Source of the DNA: Mycobacterium marinum
Lineage (GTDB): Bacteria; Actinomycetota; Actinomycetes; Mycobacteriales; Mycobacteriaceae
Reading direction: 5' to 3'
DNA length: 64,000 nt
NCBI RefSeq assembly: GCF_003391395.1
Contig: NZ_CP024190.1
Location: forward strand, 2,728,001-2,792,000
Made by a program: the position numbers and the translations under genes. Numbering within the stretch: the stretch's first letter is position 1; every line of letters starts with the position of its first letter. Shown one piece after another: positions 8,353 to 16,988 of this stretch. The notes under the pieces are model-generated. The model was not told the DNA's origin, ran no database searches, and saw nothing but the letters and a program-made list of their open reading frames with translations.

Positions 8353-9867
8353 CTAGGGGGAAAGGTTGGCGAGGCCTTCGGCTGCGGCCAGCGCCGCGCG
8401 AGTCCATTCGCGCTGGGACACGGCCGGTTCGATGCGCTGACGGCGGATCACCTCGATAGCAACCACCCGTCCGGAACTGACCGCGGCCGGGACCCGGAAG
8501 GAGAATTCCGGCGTCTCGGTGGCCACCGCGAGCATCGCCTCAGTGTCGGCAAAGCCGTTGGCGCGCATGGTGTTCTCGACCCACTTCGCTGGCGTGAGGC
8601 CGCCGAAATCCTTGACGTAGACCACCCAGAGGCCGATGCCGCGCTGGTTGTAGAGCTTGGTGACCGCTCGCGCGATGACCACGCGCTCGGCCGGAGTCAA
8701 TACCGCCGACTGGTCGGTGACGTGGTCAGACAACTGAAGGGTTGGCTTTGACGGCGGTGTCGCGCCGACGCCCGGGGGTGCCGATGAGGATGCGGCACCG
8801 CGATCCGCACTGCTGGATCGGTCGCTCAACAGCTGAATACCGAGTACCGCCGCGACCGCGACCAATGCGACGGCGACCAGCCCGGCAATCAGGGTCGCGG
8901 GCTTGATTCGCCTCCCGTGTGCGGTCGGCGCCGCTGCAGGTGGTGTCGCGATCACCTGTGTCGGCGCGGACCCGAATGCGACGGGGTTCGGCGCGACTGG
9001 TGGGGCTAAAGGGTGCTGACCGGCCAGCGCGGCCGCGAAATCCGAGCACGTGGGGTAACGCTCTGCGGGGTTCTTGGCCAGAGCTCTGGCAATGACGCCA
9101 TCGAGATGTGCCAATTCGGGGCGGCGCGCACTGATTAGTGGCGGTGGTGCGGACAGATGCTGGGTGATGATCACCGCCGGATTGGTGTGTTGGAATGGGG
9201 CAGAACCGGCCAGCAGGTGAAACGCGGTGCAGCCGAGTGCATACTGATCGGCGCGTCCATCCAGAGGCGCGCCCTGCAATTGTTCGGGGGCGCAGTATGC
9301 GGTGGTTCCCATCAACATATTGGTCGCGGTCAGCCCACTGATCGCGCCGACTTCGCGAGCGATCCCAAAATCGGCAAGCACGATTCGGCGTCGGTGATTG
9401 GCTTCGCCCAGCAGAATGTTGGCCGGCTTTACGTCGCGGTGGAGCAAGCCCTGTGAATGGGCGTAATCAAGCGCGTCGGCCACCGCCGCGATGATTTCCA
9501 CCACCTCGGCATACGGCATTCCGGTCGGGTACTGGGTGTTCAGTAGTCGAGCGGCGTCGGTTCCCTCCACGTAGTCCATGGAGATCCAGAGTTGTCCGTG
9601 GAATTCGCCGCGATCGTGGATGCCGACTATGTGCTGGTTGTACAAGGTTGCGGCGAGGTCGGCCTCGCGGTTGAAGCGCTGACGGAACTCCTGGCTGGAG
9701 GTGAACTCGGCGGGCAGGATCTTGAGTGCGTCGCGCCGGGGCAGTCGGGGGTGCTGCGCCAGGTACACCTCACCCATTCCGCCCGCACCTAACCGGCGCA
9801 CGATGGTGTACCCGGCGAACAGCTCACCTTCTTGGAGGCCTTCGCTGTGGCCAGCGCTTGTCGGCAT
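8353..9867 (-). CDS. Membrane receptor Ser/Thr protein kinase with TPM-type extracellular domain (PknF-like)
   Basis: 504 residues. The kinase domain (about 20-285) is complete: glycine-rich loop GAGGMGEV, Lys49, catalytic loop HRDVKPAN (143-150), DFG (166-168) and APE in the activation segment. A Pro/Ala-rich juxtamembrane region follows, then one membrane helix (about 325-347). The outer part (about 375-504) resembles the TPM/YgcG-type domain (VLTPAERVVIARAV, GLWVVYV). The protein would autophosphorylate and signal across the plasma membrane. It sits between an IS30 scar and chaA, where M. tuberculosis has no kinase as far as I recall. Which signal it senses is unknown. Confidence 0.9.
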   Translation of the reverse strand: MPTSAGHSEGLQEGELFAGYTIVRRLGAGGMGEVYLAQHPRLPRRDALKILPAEFTSSQEFRQRFNREADLAATLYNQHIVGIHDRGEFHGQLWISMDYVEGTDAARLLNTQYPTGMPYAEVVEIIAAVADALDYAHSQGLLHRDVKPANILLGEANHRRRIVLADFGIAREVGAISGLTATNMLMGTTAYCAPEQLQGAPLDGRADQYALGCTAFHLLAGSAPFQHTNPAVIITQHLSAPPPLISARRPELAHLDGVIARALAKNPAERYPTCSDFAAALAGQHPLAPPVAPNPVAFGSAPTQVIATPPAAAPTAHGRRIKPATLIAGLVAVALVAVAAVLGIQLLSDRSSSADRGAASSSAPPGVGATPPSKPTLQLSDHVTDQSAVLTPAERVVIARAVTKLYNQRGIGLWVVYVKDFGGLTPAKWVENTMRANGFADTEAMLAVATETPEFSFRVPAAVSSGRVVAIEVIRRQRIEPAVSQREWTRAALAAAEGLANLSP

Positions 9868-10110
9868 GTGAGCATGCTACTGATCGCGCCGAGGCGGCCA
9901 TCGGGAAACTACCCAGAGCAGTGGTGACTCCCAGGCCGGGGCTGTGGCTGCCGGCCAGAAGCCGGATAGCAATCTTGAAGTTCACCAATCACGTTGGTGC
10001 CCCGATGCTCGGGGGGTGTCGCGTCGCAGCACAATACACAGGCTGCGGAGTTGACCAGCGGCCTTGGGGGGTGCTCGGCCGTTTGGAGCCCTCAGCGACA
10101 ATGGCAGTTG

Positions 10111-11193
10111 ATGTGGAAACGCCTGTCGTGGACCGTGGTGGCCCCGCTGCTTGCGCTTGTCGCGTTGGTACTTTCCTGGGGCCAGCACATCGGCCCCGTG
10201 GTGGGTCTGCTGGAAGCAGTGCTGCTCGCAGGGGCGGTGCTGGCCGCCGTGCATCACGCCGAGGTTGTCGCGCACCGGGTCGGTGAGCCATTCGGTTCAC
10301 TGGTGCTCGCGGTCGCGGTAACGGTCATTGAAGTGGCTCTGATTGTCACCCTGATGGCTTCTGGCGGGCACCAGGCGGCCACACTGGCACGCGACACTGT
10401 GTTTGCTGCGGTGATGATCACTACTAATGGGATTGCTGGGCTGTCATTGCTGCTTGGTTCGCAGCGCTACGGCGTGACGTTGTTCAACGCCCATGGCAGC
10501 GGCACCGCGCTCGCCACGGTGACTACCTTGGCGACCCTGAGCCTGGTGCTGCCCACGTTCACCACTAGTCAGCCGGGTCCCGAGTTTTCACCTGGCCAGC
10601 TCGGTTTTGCCGCGGTCGCCTCGCTGGCGCTTTATCTGCTGTTTGTTTTCACCCAAACCGTCCGCCATAGGGACTTCTTCCTGCCGGTGGCGCAAAAAGG
10701 CGCCGTCGACGATGACCGGCACGCCGATCCGCCGAGTACTCGGGCGGCGATGACGAGTCTTGCGCTTTTGTTGGTTGCCTTGGTCGCCGTGGTCGGACTG
10801 GCCAAAATGGAGTCGCCCATCATCGAGCGGATGGTGGTGGCGGCTGGTTTTCCGCAGTCCTTCGTCGGCGTGATCATCGCAACGTTGGTGCTGCTGCCGG
10901 AGACGCTTGCCGCCGGGCGCGCGGCGCGTCAGGGGAGGCTCCAGATCAGCCTGAACCTGGCGTACGGCTCTGCAATGGCCAGCATCGGTCTCACCATTCC
11001 GACCATCGCGCTGGCTTCCATCTGGCTTAGCGGCCCGCTCTTGCTGGGCCTGGGAGCTCTGCAGCTGGTGCTGTTGGTGCTGACCGTTGTCGTCAGTGCG
11101 CTCACCGTCTTGCCTGGTCGGGCGACGCGGCTACAGGGCGAACTGCATCTGGTGGTGTTGGCCGCATACATCTTTCTTGCGGTCAGCCCCTGA
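10111..11193 (+). CDS. chaA: Calcium/proton antiporter of the CaCA superfamily
   Basis: 360 residues from ATG at 10111, the length I remember for M. tuberculosis ChaA (Rv1607). The frame is open further upstream, but the added residues are not membrane-like. About 10 to 11 hydrophobic helices are present. Two alpha-repeats are visible: one around AVAVTVIEVALIV with its conserved Glu, and a second around ATLVLLPETLAAGRAA. The protein would export Ca2+ (or Na+/K+) in exchange for protons. No strong ribosome binding site precedes this ATG, so the start is probable rather than certain. It marks the left end of the conserved mycobacterial gene order. Confidence 0.88.
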   Translation: MWKRLSWTVVAPLLALVALVLSWGQHIGPVVGLLEAVLLAGAVLAAVHHAEVVAHRVGEPFGSLVLAVAVTVIEVALIVTLMASGGHQAATLARDTVFAAVMITTNGIAGLSLLLGSQRYGVTLFNAHGSGTALATVTTLATLSLVLPTFTTSQPGPEFSPGQLGFAAVASLALYLLFVFTQTVRHRDFFLPVAQKGAVDDDRHADPPSTRAAMTSLALLLVALVAVVGLAKMESPIIERMVVAAGFPQSFVGVIIATLVLLPETLAAGRAARQGRLQISLNLAYGSAMASIGLTIPTIALASIWLSGPLLLGLGALQLVLLVLTVVVSALTVLPGRATRLQGELHLVVLAAYIFLAVSP

Positions 11194-11219
11194 GAGCGCG
11201 TGGGCGCGTCGCCGGGGCG

Positions 11220-11678
11220 TTATGCGCGGGCGCGGAGGGTCTCTAGAGCCTTGTCCGCGTGGGTGTCCATGCTGAATTCGCTGGAGATCACGTTGAGAAC
11301 TTTGCGATCGGTGTCGATGACAAACGTCGTGCGTTTGACCGGCATCAATTTGCCGAGCAGTCCGCGCTTGACGCCGAACTGGCCGGCGACGGTGCCTTCG
11401 GCATCTGACAGCAGGGGATAGTCGAAATGCTGCATGTCGGCGAACTTGGCCTGCTTTTGCACGGAGTCGGCGCTGATACCGACGCGGCTCGCGCCGACTG
11501 CGGTGAATTCGGCGGCCAAATCGCGGAAATGACAGGCTTCCTTAGTGCACCCCGGGGTCATCGCCGCGGGGTAGAAGAATAGAACCACCGGCCCGTCGGA
11601 AAGTAGAGCGCTGAGCTTGCGTTGTTTTCCCGTCTGATCGGGAAGCTCGAAGTCGGCCACGGTGTCACCAATTTTCAT
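11220..11678 (-). CDS. bcpB: Peroxiredoxin, bacterioferritin comigratory protein type
   Basis: 152 residues from ATG at 11678, where MKIGDTVADFELPDQ begins the thioredoxin-like fold. PGCTKEACHFRD holds the peroxidatic Cys, with a second Cys five residues later as in BCP/PrxQ enzymes. It reduces peroxides using thiols in the cytosol. It is divergent from trpE, with about 50 bases between the two starts. Position and length match Rv1608c (bcpB) of M. tuberculosis. Confidence 0.92.
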   Translation of the reverse strand: MKIGDTVADFELPDQTGKQRKLSALLSDGPVVLFFYPAAMTPGCTKEACHFRDLAAEFTAVGASRVGISADSVQKQAKFADMQHFDYPLLSDAEGTVAGQFGVKRGLLGKLMPVKRTTFVIDTDRKVLNVISSEFSMDTHADKALETLRARA

Positions 11679-11728
11679 GGCCGTCAGGCTACGCTCGGGC
11701 CGGACGGCGCGTCTGATTGGATAGGCCG

Positions 11729-13267
11729 ATGCGCGCAGACCTTGCAACCACGATTACTCGTGAAAATTTCCGCTCATTGGCCGCGGAACATCGGGTGGTT
11801 CCCGTCACGCGCAAGGTGTTGGCCGACAGTGAAACTCCGCTGTCGGCGTACCGGAAGCTGGCTGACGGCCGGCCGGGAACTTTCTTACTCGAGTCGGCGG
11901 AGAATGGCCGGTCGTGGTCGCGGTGGTCGTTCATCGGTGCCGGGGCGCCAACAGCATTGACCGTGCGGGACGGCGAAGCGGTGTGGCTGGGTACCGCGCC
12001 CGAGGGCGCTCCGACCGGTGGGGACCCGCTGCGCGCCTTGCAGTCCACCTTGGAGGTGCTTGCCACGGGCGCGATGCCGGGGCTTCCTCCGCTGTCCGGC
12101 GGCATGGTCGGGTTCTTCGCCTACGACATGGTGCGCCGGCTCGAGCGTCTGCCGAACCTGGCCGTGGATGATTTGCAGCTTCCCGAGATGCTGTTGTTGC
12201 TGGCCACAGATTTGGCGGCGGTCGACCACCACGAAGGCACGATCACGCTGATCGCCAATGCGGTGAATTGGGATGGCACCGACGAGCGAGTCGATTGGGC
12301 CTATGACGATGCCATCGCCCGGCTGGATGTGATGACCGCTGCCCTGAGTCAGCCTTTGCCGTCGTCCGTGGCCACTTTTAGCCGACCGGAGCCCCACTAC
12401 CGTGCTCAGCGCACCGTCGAGGAGTACGGCGCGATCGTCGAGCACCTGGTGGAAGAGATTGCTGCCGGCGAAGCTTTTCAGGTGGTGCCGTCGCAGCGTT
12501 TTGAGATGGACACCACGGTGGACCCGATCGACGTCTACCGAATCCTGCGGGTCACCAATCCGAGTCCCTACATGTACTTGATTCAGGTTCCGAATGACCA
12601 TGGCTCGGTTGAGTTTTCGATTGTTGGGTCAAGCCCAGAGGCGTTGGTCACCGTTCATGACAGCTGCGCAACGACTCACCCGATCGCCGGAACCCGCTGG
12701 CGTGGTGAGACCGACGAAGAGGATCAGCTCCTGGAGAAGGAGTTGCTGGCCGACCAGAAAGAACTGGCTGAGCACCTGATGCTGGTCGATCTGGGGCGCA
12801 ACGACCTTGGACGGGTGTGTATACCGGGCACGGTTCGCGTTGAGGACTACAGCCACATCGAGCGTTATAGCCACGTCATGCACCTGGTCTCCACCGTGAC
12901 AGGTCTGCTCGATGCGGGCCACAGCGCTTTGGATGCGGTGACCGCGTGCTTCCCGGCCGGGACGCTGTCTGGTGCTCCCAAAGTCCGGGCCATGGAGCTG
13001 ATCGAAGAGATGGAGAAAACTCGCCGTGGTTTGTACGGCGGTGTGGTCGGCTACCTCGATTTCGCCGGGAATGCTGATTTCGCAATCGCTATCCGCACCG
13101 CGCTGATGCGTAACGGCACGGCGTACGTCCAAGCCGGTGGTGGTGTCGTGGCCGACTCCAACGGGCCCTACGAATACAACGAAGCGCGAAACAAAGCGCG
13201 GGCGGTACTGAATGCGATTGCGGCCGCTGAGACCCTGGCCCGTCCGGATGCGGCGTGCAGTGACTGA
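11729..13267 (+). CDS. trpE: Anthranilate synthase component I
   Basis: 512 residues. TrpE makes anthranilate from chorismate with ammonia supplied by the glutamine amidotransferase subunit, which is not in this window. I prefer ATG at 11729 over the in-frame TTG at 11717 because the product then begins like the M. tuberculosis protein. The regulatory stretch LLESAENGRSWSRWSFIG (tryptophan feedback site region) and the chorismate-binding blocks around PIAGTRWRGET and FPAGTLSGAPK are intact. The upstream 50 bases contain no trp leader peptide or attenuator that I can see. It heads the trp run and overlaps the next gene by eight bases. Confidence 0.95.
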   Translation: MRADLATTITRENFRSLAAEHRVVPVTRKVLADSETPLSAYRKLADGRPGTFLLESAENGRSWSRWSFIGAGAPTALTVRDGEAVWLGTAPEGAPTGGDPLRALQSTLEVLATGAMPGLPPLSGGMVGFFAYDMVRRLERLPNLAVDDLQLPEMLLLLATDLAAVDHHEGTITLIANAVNWDGTDERVDWAYDDAIARLDVMTAALSQPLPSSVATFSRPEPHYRAQRTVEEYGAIVEHLVEEIAAGEAFQVVPSQRFEMDTTVDPIDVYRILRVTNPSPYMYLIQVPNDHGSVEFSIVGSSPEALVTVHDSCATTHPIAGTRWRGETDEEDQLLEKELLADQKELAEHLMLVDLGRNDLGRVCIPGTVRVEDYSHIERYSHVMHLVSTVTGLLDAGHSALDAVTACFPAGTLSGAPKVRAMELIEEMEKTRRGLYGGVVGYLDFAGNADFAIAIRTALMRNGTAYVQAGGGVVADSNGPYEYNEARNKARAVLNAIAAAETLARPDAACSD

Positions 13268-13955
13268 TACCGGGAATGACCACCGGGCGCGGCGGAACAG
13301 CCGACTGATGATCGGGATCGCCCAGTTGTTGCTGGTGATCTCGGCCGGCGTGCTGTGGATTGCTTCGCGGTTGGGGTGGGTTGTCATCCGGTCATTCGAC
13401 GGACTCGGCCCGCCCAAGGAGGTGACCCTGTCGGGCGCGACGTGGTCCACCGCGCTGCTGCCCATGGCGCTTCTGATGTTGGCCGCCGCGGTCGCGGCGC
13501 TGGCAGTGCGTGGCTGGCCCCTGCGGGGGCTAGCGGCCTTGCTGGCGATAGTGAGCCTCGCGGTCGGATATCTCGGTGTCAGTTTGTGGGTGATTCCCGA
13601 TGTCGCACTGCGTGGGGCCGAGCTCGCTCAAGTCTCGGTGATCACGTTGGTGGGCAGCGGGAGGCACTACGTGGGGGCGGGACTCGCGGTGGGCGCTGCC
13701 GTGTGCACTCTGGCCGCCGCAGCGTTGTTGATGCGCTCGGCATCGATCGTCGAATCACTCGGCGACGACGCCACAAAGTACGCGTCGCCCGCTTCCCGTC
13801 GTTCCGTGGCGCGTGCCCAGGACGCGGCTATGGCGACGGAAAAGGCGTCGAAGAGCGCGGAATTGGACGTGTCGGAGCGCACGATCTGGGATGCTCTGGA
13901 CGAGGGCCGGGACCCTACCGATCGGCCGCCTGAGCCAGACACCGAGGGTCGGTGA
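13260..13955 (+). CDS. Trp-operon-associated membrane protein
   Basis: 231 residues from GTG at 13260, inside the end of trpE (GTGACTGA overlap). Four hydrophobic segments lie at about residues 17-37, 60-80, 86-110 and 135-160, followed by a hydrophilic, charged C-terminal tail. It matches the actinobacterial family found between trpE and trpC (TIGR02234-type, Rv1610 in M. tuberculosis). Its function is unknown. Fixed placement inside the trp run suggests a link to tryptophan synthesis or transport. Confidence 0.88.
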
Positions 13956-14044
13956 ACAAGGGTGCGTCGACGGTCGCTACCCTTCATGGACGTCGTCGTA
14001 AATCGGCTGTAGAGCCTGGTTTAAATCGGAAGGAAACGACAGGC

Positions 14045-14863
14045 ATGAGTCCGGCAACAGTGCTTGACTCCATTCTCGAGGGAGTCCGGGCCGACGTTGC
14101 CGCGCGCGAGGCGCTTGTCGGCATGACCGAGATCAAGGCCGCCGCCGCGGCGGCGCCGCCGCCACTGGACGTGATGGCCGCCCTGCGTCAGCCGGGTATT
14201 GGTGTCATCGCCGAGGTGAAGCGTGCCAGCCCATCTGCTGGCTCGTTGGCGCCCATCACCGACCCCGCCAAGCTGGCGCGTGCCTATGAGGATGGCGGCG
14301 CGCGCATCATCAGTGTGTTGACCGAGGGCCGGCGTTTTCAGGGTTCGCTCGACGATCTCGATGCGGTGCGCGCGGCAGTCTCTATTCCGTTATTGCGCAA
14401 AGACTTTGTGGTTCAGCCCTATCAGATCCATGAGGCGCGGGCGCACGGTGCGGACATGCTGCTGCTCATCGTCGCCGCGTTGGACCAGTCGGCGCTGGTG
14501 TCCATGCTGGACCGGACCGAATCGCTGGGGATGACCGCGCTTGTCGAGGTGCACACCGAGCAGGAGGCGGACCGGGCATTGAAGGCTGGGGCCAAGGTCA
14601 TCGGCGTCAATGCGCGCGATCTCACCACCTTGGAGGTGGACCGGGACTGCTTCGCGCGAATCGCTCCGGGATTACCCAGCAACGTGATCAGGATTGCCGA
14701 GTCCGGCGTGCGCGGCACCAATGATCTGCTGGCGTATGCCGGTGCTGGCGCAGACGCCGTGTTGGTCGGCGAAGGGCTGGTCAAGAGTGGTGACCCACGG
14801 GCGGCGGTTGCTGATCTGGTCACCGCAGGCACCCATCCGTCCTGCCCAAAACCAGCCCGCTAA
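14045..14863 (+). CDS. trpC: Indole-3-glycerol phosphate synthase
   Basis: 272 residues from ATG at 14045, preceded by GGAAGGAAA. It converts carboxyphenylaminodeoxyribulose phosphate to indole-3-glycerol phosphate. The TIM-barrel motifs [13 protein letters not shown] (catalytic Lys), [23 protein letters not shown] and IAESGV are all present. An upstream in-frame ATG at 13952 would add 31 residues with no resemblance to TrpC. About 90 bases separate it from the preceding membrane protein gene, so an extra promoter there is possible. Confidence 0.95.
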
Positions 14864-14898
14864 CCGGGGATGACAACCGTGCCCGTTGAGCTTCGGTG

Positions 14899-16176
14899 AT
14901 GGCTGACTTATCTCGCCCGGACCTGCCGCGGACCAGTTCCGCGATTGCAGAACGGACCTCCCACGATCCCGATTCAGGCGGGCATTTCGGCGCCTACGGT
15001 GGCCGTTACGTCCCAGAGGCGCTCATGGCGGTGATCGAAGAGGTCACCGTCGCGTACGAGAAAGAGCGGGTAAACCAGGACTTCCTGGACACGCTCGATC
15101 GGCTGCAAACGCACTACGCCGGTCGGCCGTCGCCGCTGTACGAAGCCACCAGGCTCAGCGAGCACGCTGGCTCAGCTCGAATCTTCCTGAAGCGAGAAGA
15201 CCTAAACCACACCGGCTCTCACAAAATCAACAATGTGCTCGGTCAGGCATTGCTGGCCCGCCGGATGGGGAAGACCCGGGTGATCGCCGAGACCGGCGCC
15301 GGACAGCATGGTGTGGCTACGGCCACCGCGTGTGCGCTGCTGGGCCTGGAATGTGTCATCTACATGGGGGCCGTTGACACCGCGCGTCAGGCGCTCAACG
15401 TAGCCAGGATGCGGCTGCTCGGAGCCGAGGTCGTCGCCGTGGAAACCGGTTCAAAAACCCTCAAAGACGCCATCAATGAGGCATTCCGGGATTGGGTCAC
15501 CAACGCCGATCGCACCTACTACTGCTTTGGTACCGCGGCTGGGCCCCATCCCTTCCCGACCATGGTTCGCGATTTTCAGCGGATCATCGGCATGGAGGCT
15601 CGTGTGCAGATCCAAGGTCAGGCGGGCAAGCTGCCTGATGCGGTCGTGGCATGCGTCGGCGGAGGATCCAATGCAATCGGGATCTTTCATGCATTTCTCG
15701 ACGATCCCGATGTTCGATTGGTGGGATTTGAGGCGGCAGGCGACGGCGTCGAGACGGGTCGGCACGCGGCGACGTTTGCCGGTGGTTCGCCCGGAGCATT
15801 CCAGGGCTCCTTCTCCTACTTGCTGCAGGACGAAGACGGTCAAACCATCGAATCCCATTCGATCTCAGCGGGTCTGGACTATCCCGGGGTCGGCCCCGAA
15901 CATGCCTGGCTCAAGGACATCGGGCGCGTCACTTACCAGCCGATTACCGATTCCGAGGCGATGGAGGCATTCGGCCTGCTATGCCGGTTGGAAGGCATCA
16001 TCCCCGCCATCGAATCCGCCCATGCGGTGGCCGGTGCTCTCAAGCTGGGTCGTGAGCTGGGAAAGGGTGCGGTGATTGTGGTGAATTTGTCGGGGCGGGG
16101 CGACAAGGATGTCGAAACGGCCGCCAAATGGTTCGGTCTGCTGACGCCTGGCGGCAGCGCGAACAAGTCGGTTTGA
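14899..16176 (+). CDS. trpB: Tryptophan synthase beta chain
   Basis: 425 residues from ATG at 14899 (a GTG lies directly before it). TrpB condenses indole with serine using pyridoxal phosphate. The PLP lysine lies in HTGSHKINN, the phosphate loop is GGGSNAIG, and the catalytic Glu lies in ETGAGQHG. It is followed within two bases by trpA, its partner in the alpha2-beta2 complex. It differs little from the M. tuberculosis protein apart from the first and last residues. Confidence 0.96.
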   Translation: MADLSRPDLPRTSSAIAERTSHDPDSGGHFGAYGGRYVPEALMAVIEEVTVAYEKERVNQDFLDTLDRLQTHYAGRPSPLYEATRLSEHAGSARIFLKREDLNHTGSHKINNVLGQALLARRMGKTRVIAETGAGQHGVATATACALLGLECVIYMGAVDTARQALNVARMRLLGAEVVAVETGSKTLKDAINEAFRDWVTNADRTYYCFGTAAGPHPFPTMVRDFQRIIGMEARVQIQGQAGKLPDAVVACVGGGSNAIGIFHAFLDDPDVRLVGFEAAGDGVETGRHAATFAGGSPGAFQGSFSYLLQDEDGQTIESHSISAGLDYPGVGPEHAWLKDIGRVTYQPITDSEAMEAFGLLCRLEGIIPAIESAHAVAGALKLGRELGKGAVIVVNLSGRGDKDVETAAKWFGLLTPGGSANKSV

Positions 16177-16178
16177 TC

Positions 16179-16988
16179 ATGACTGTTGAACAACGCGAAG
16201 CCAGCAGGCTGGGACCGCTTTTCGATTCGTGCCGCGCGGAAAATCGCGCGGCGTTGATCGGATATCTGCCCACCGGTTACCCCGACGTGAACACATCGGT
16301 GCGAGCGATGACTGAGCTCGTCGAATCAGGTTGCGACATAGTCGAAGTCGGCGTTCCCTACTCGGATCCGGGCATGGATGGCCCGACTATCCAGCGGGCT
16401 ACCGAGGCGGCGCTGAGCGGGGGAGTGCGAGTCCGGGACGCGTTGACCGCGGTCGAATCGATAAGCAAGGCCGGCGGGCGTGCCGTTGTGATGACGTACT
16501 GGAACCCGGTGCTGCGGTACGGGGTCGATGCATTCGCACGGGATCTGGCGGCCGCCGGCGGGCACGGGCTGATTACTCCCGACCTCATCCCCGACGAGGC
16601 CCAACAGTGGCTTGCCGCCTCCGATGAGCACGGGCTGGACCGCATCTTTCTGGTGGCGCCGTCGTCAACACCCGAACGCTTGGCCAACACCGTCGCGGCG
16701 TCACGCGGGTTTGTATATGCCGCGTCGACCATGGGGGTGACCGGCGCGCGCGACGCTGTGTCGAACGCTGCGCCCGATCTGGTGGCGAGGGTCAAGGCGG
16801 TGTCTGACATACCCGTCGGTGTTGGTTTGGGGGTGCGGTCGCGGGAACAGGCCGCCGAGATCGGCCGCTACGCCGACGGTGTCATCGTGGGATCGGCGTT
16901 GGTATCGGCGTTGGGCGACGGATTGCCGAGTTTGCGCTCACTGACGGAGGAACTTGCCGCTGGCGTTCGCCAGAGGAACTCGCCATGA
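16179..16988 (+). CDS. trpA: Tryptophan synthase alpha chain
   Basis: 269 residues from ATG at 16179. TrpA cleaves indole-3-glycerol phosphate and channels indole to TrpB. IVEVGVPYSDPGMDGPTIQ carries the catalytic Glu and Asp; GVGLGVRSREQA and VIVGSALV form the phosphate site. The stop codon overlaps the ATG of lgt (ATGA), so lgt is translationally coupled to the trp genes. Confidence 0.96.
   Translation: MTVEQREASRLGPLFDSCRAENRAALIGYLPTGYPDVNTSVRAMTELVESGCDIVEVGVPYSDPGMDGPTIQRATEAALSGGVRVRDALTAVESISKAGGRAVVMTYWNPVLRYGVDAFARDLAAAGGHGLITPDLIPDEAQQWLAASDEHGLDRIFLVAPSSTPERLANTVAASRGFVYAASTMGVTGARDAVSNAAPDLVARVKAVSDIPVGVGLGVRSREQAAEIGRYADGVIVGSALVSALGDGLPSLRSLTEELAAGVRQRNSP

Noticed and set aside
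11679..11728. Looked for a trp leader peptide or attenuator before trpE
   Set aside because: The gap is about 50 bases, with no Trp-rich short frame and no terminator-like hairpin.
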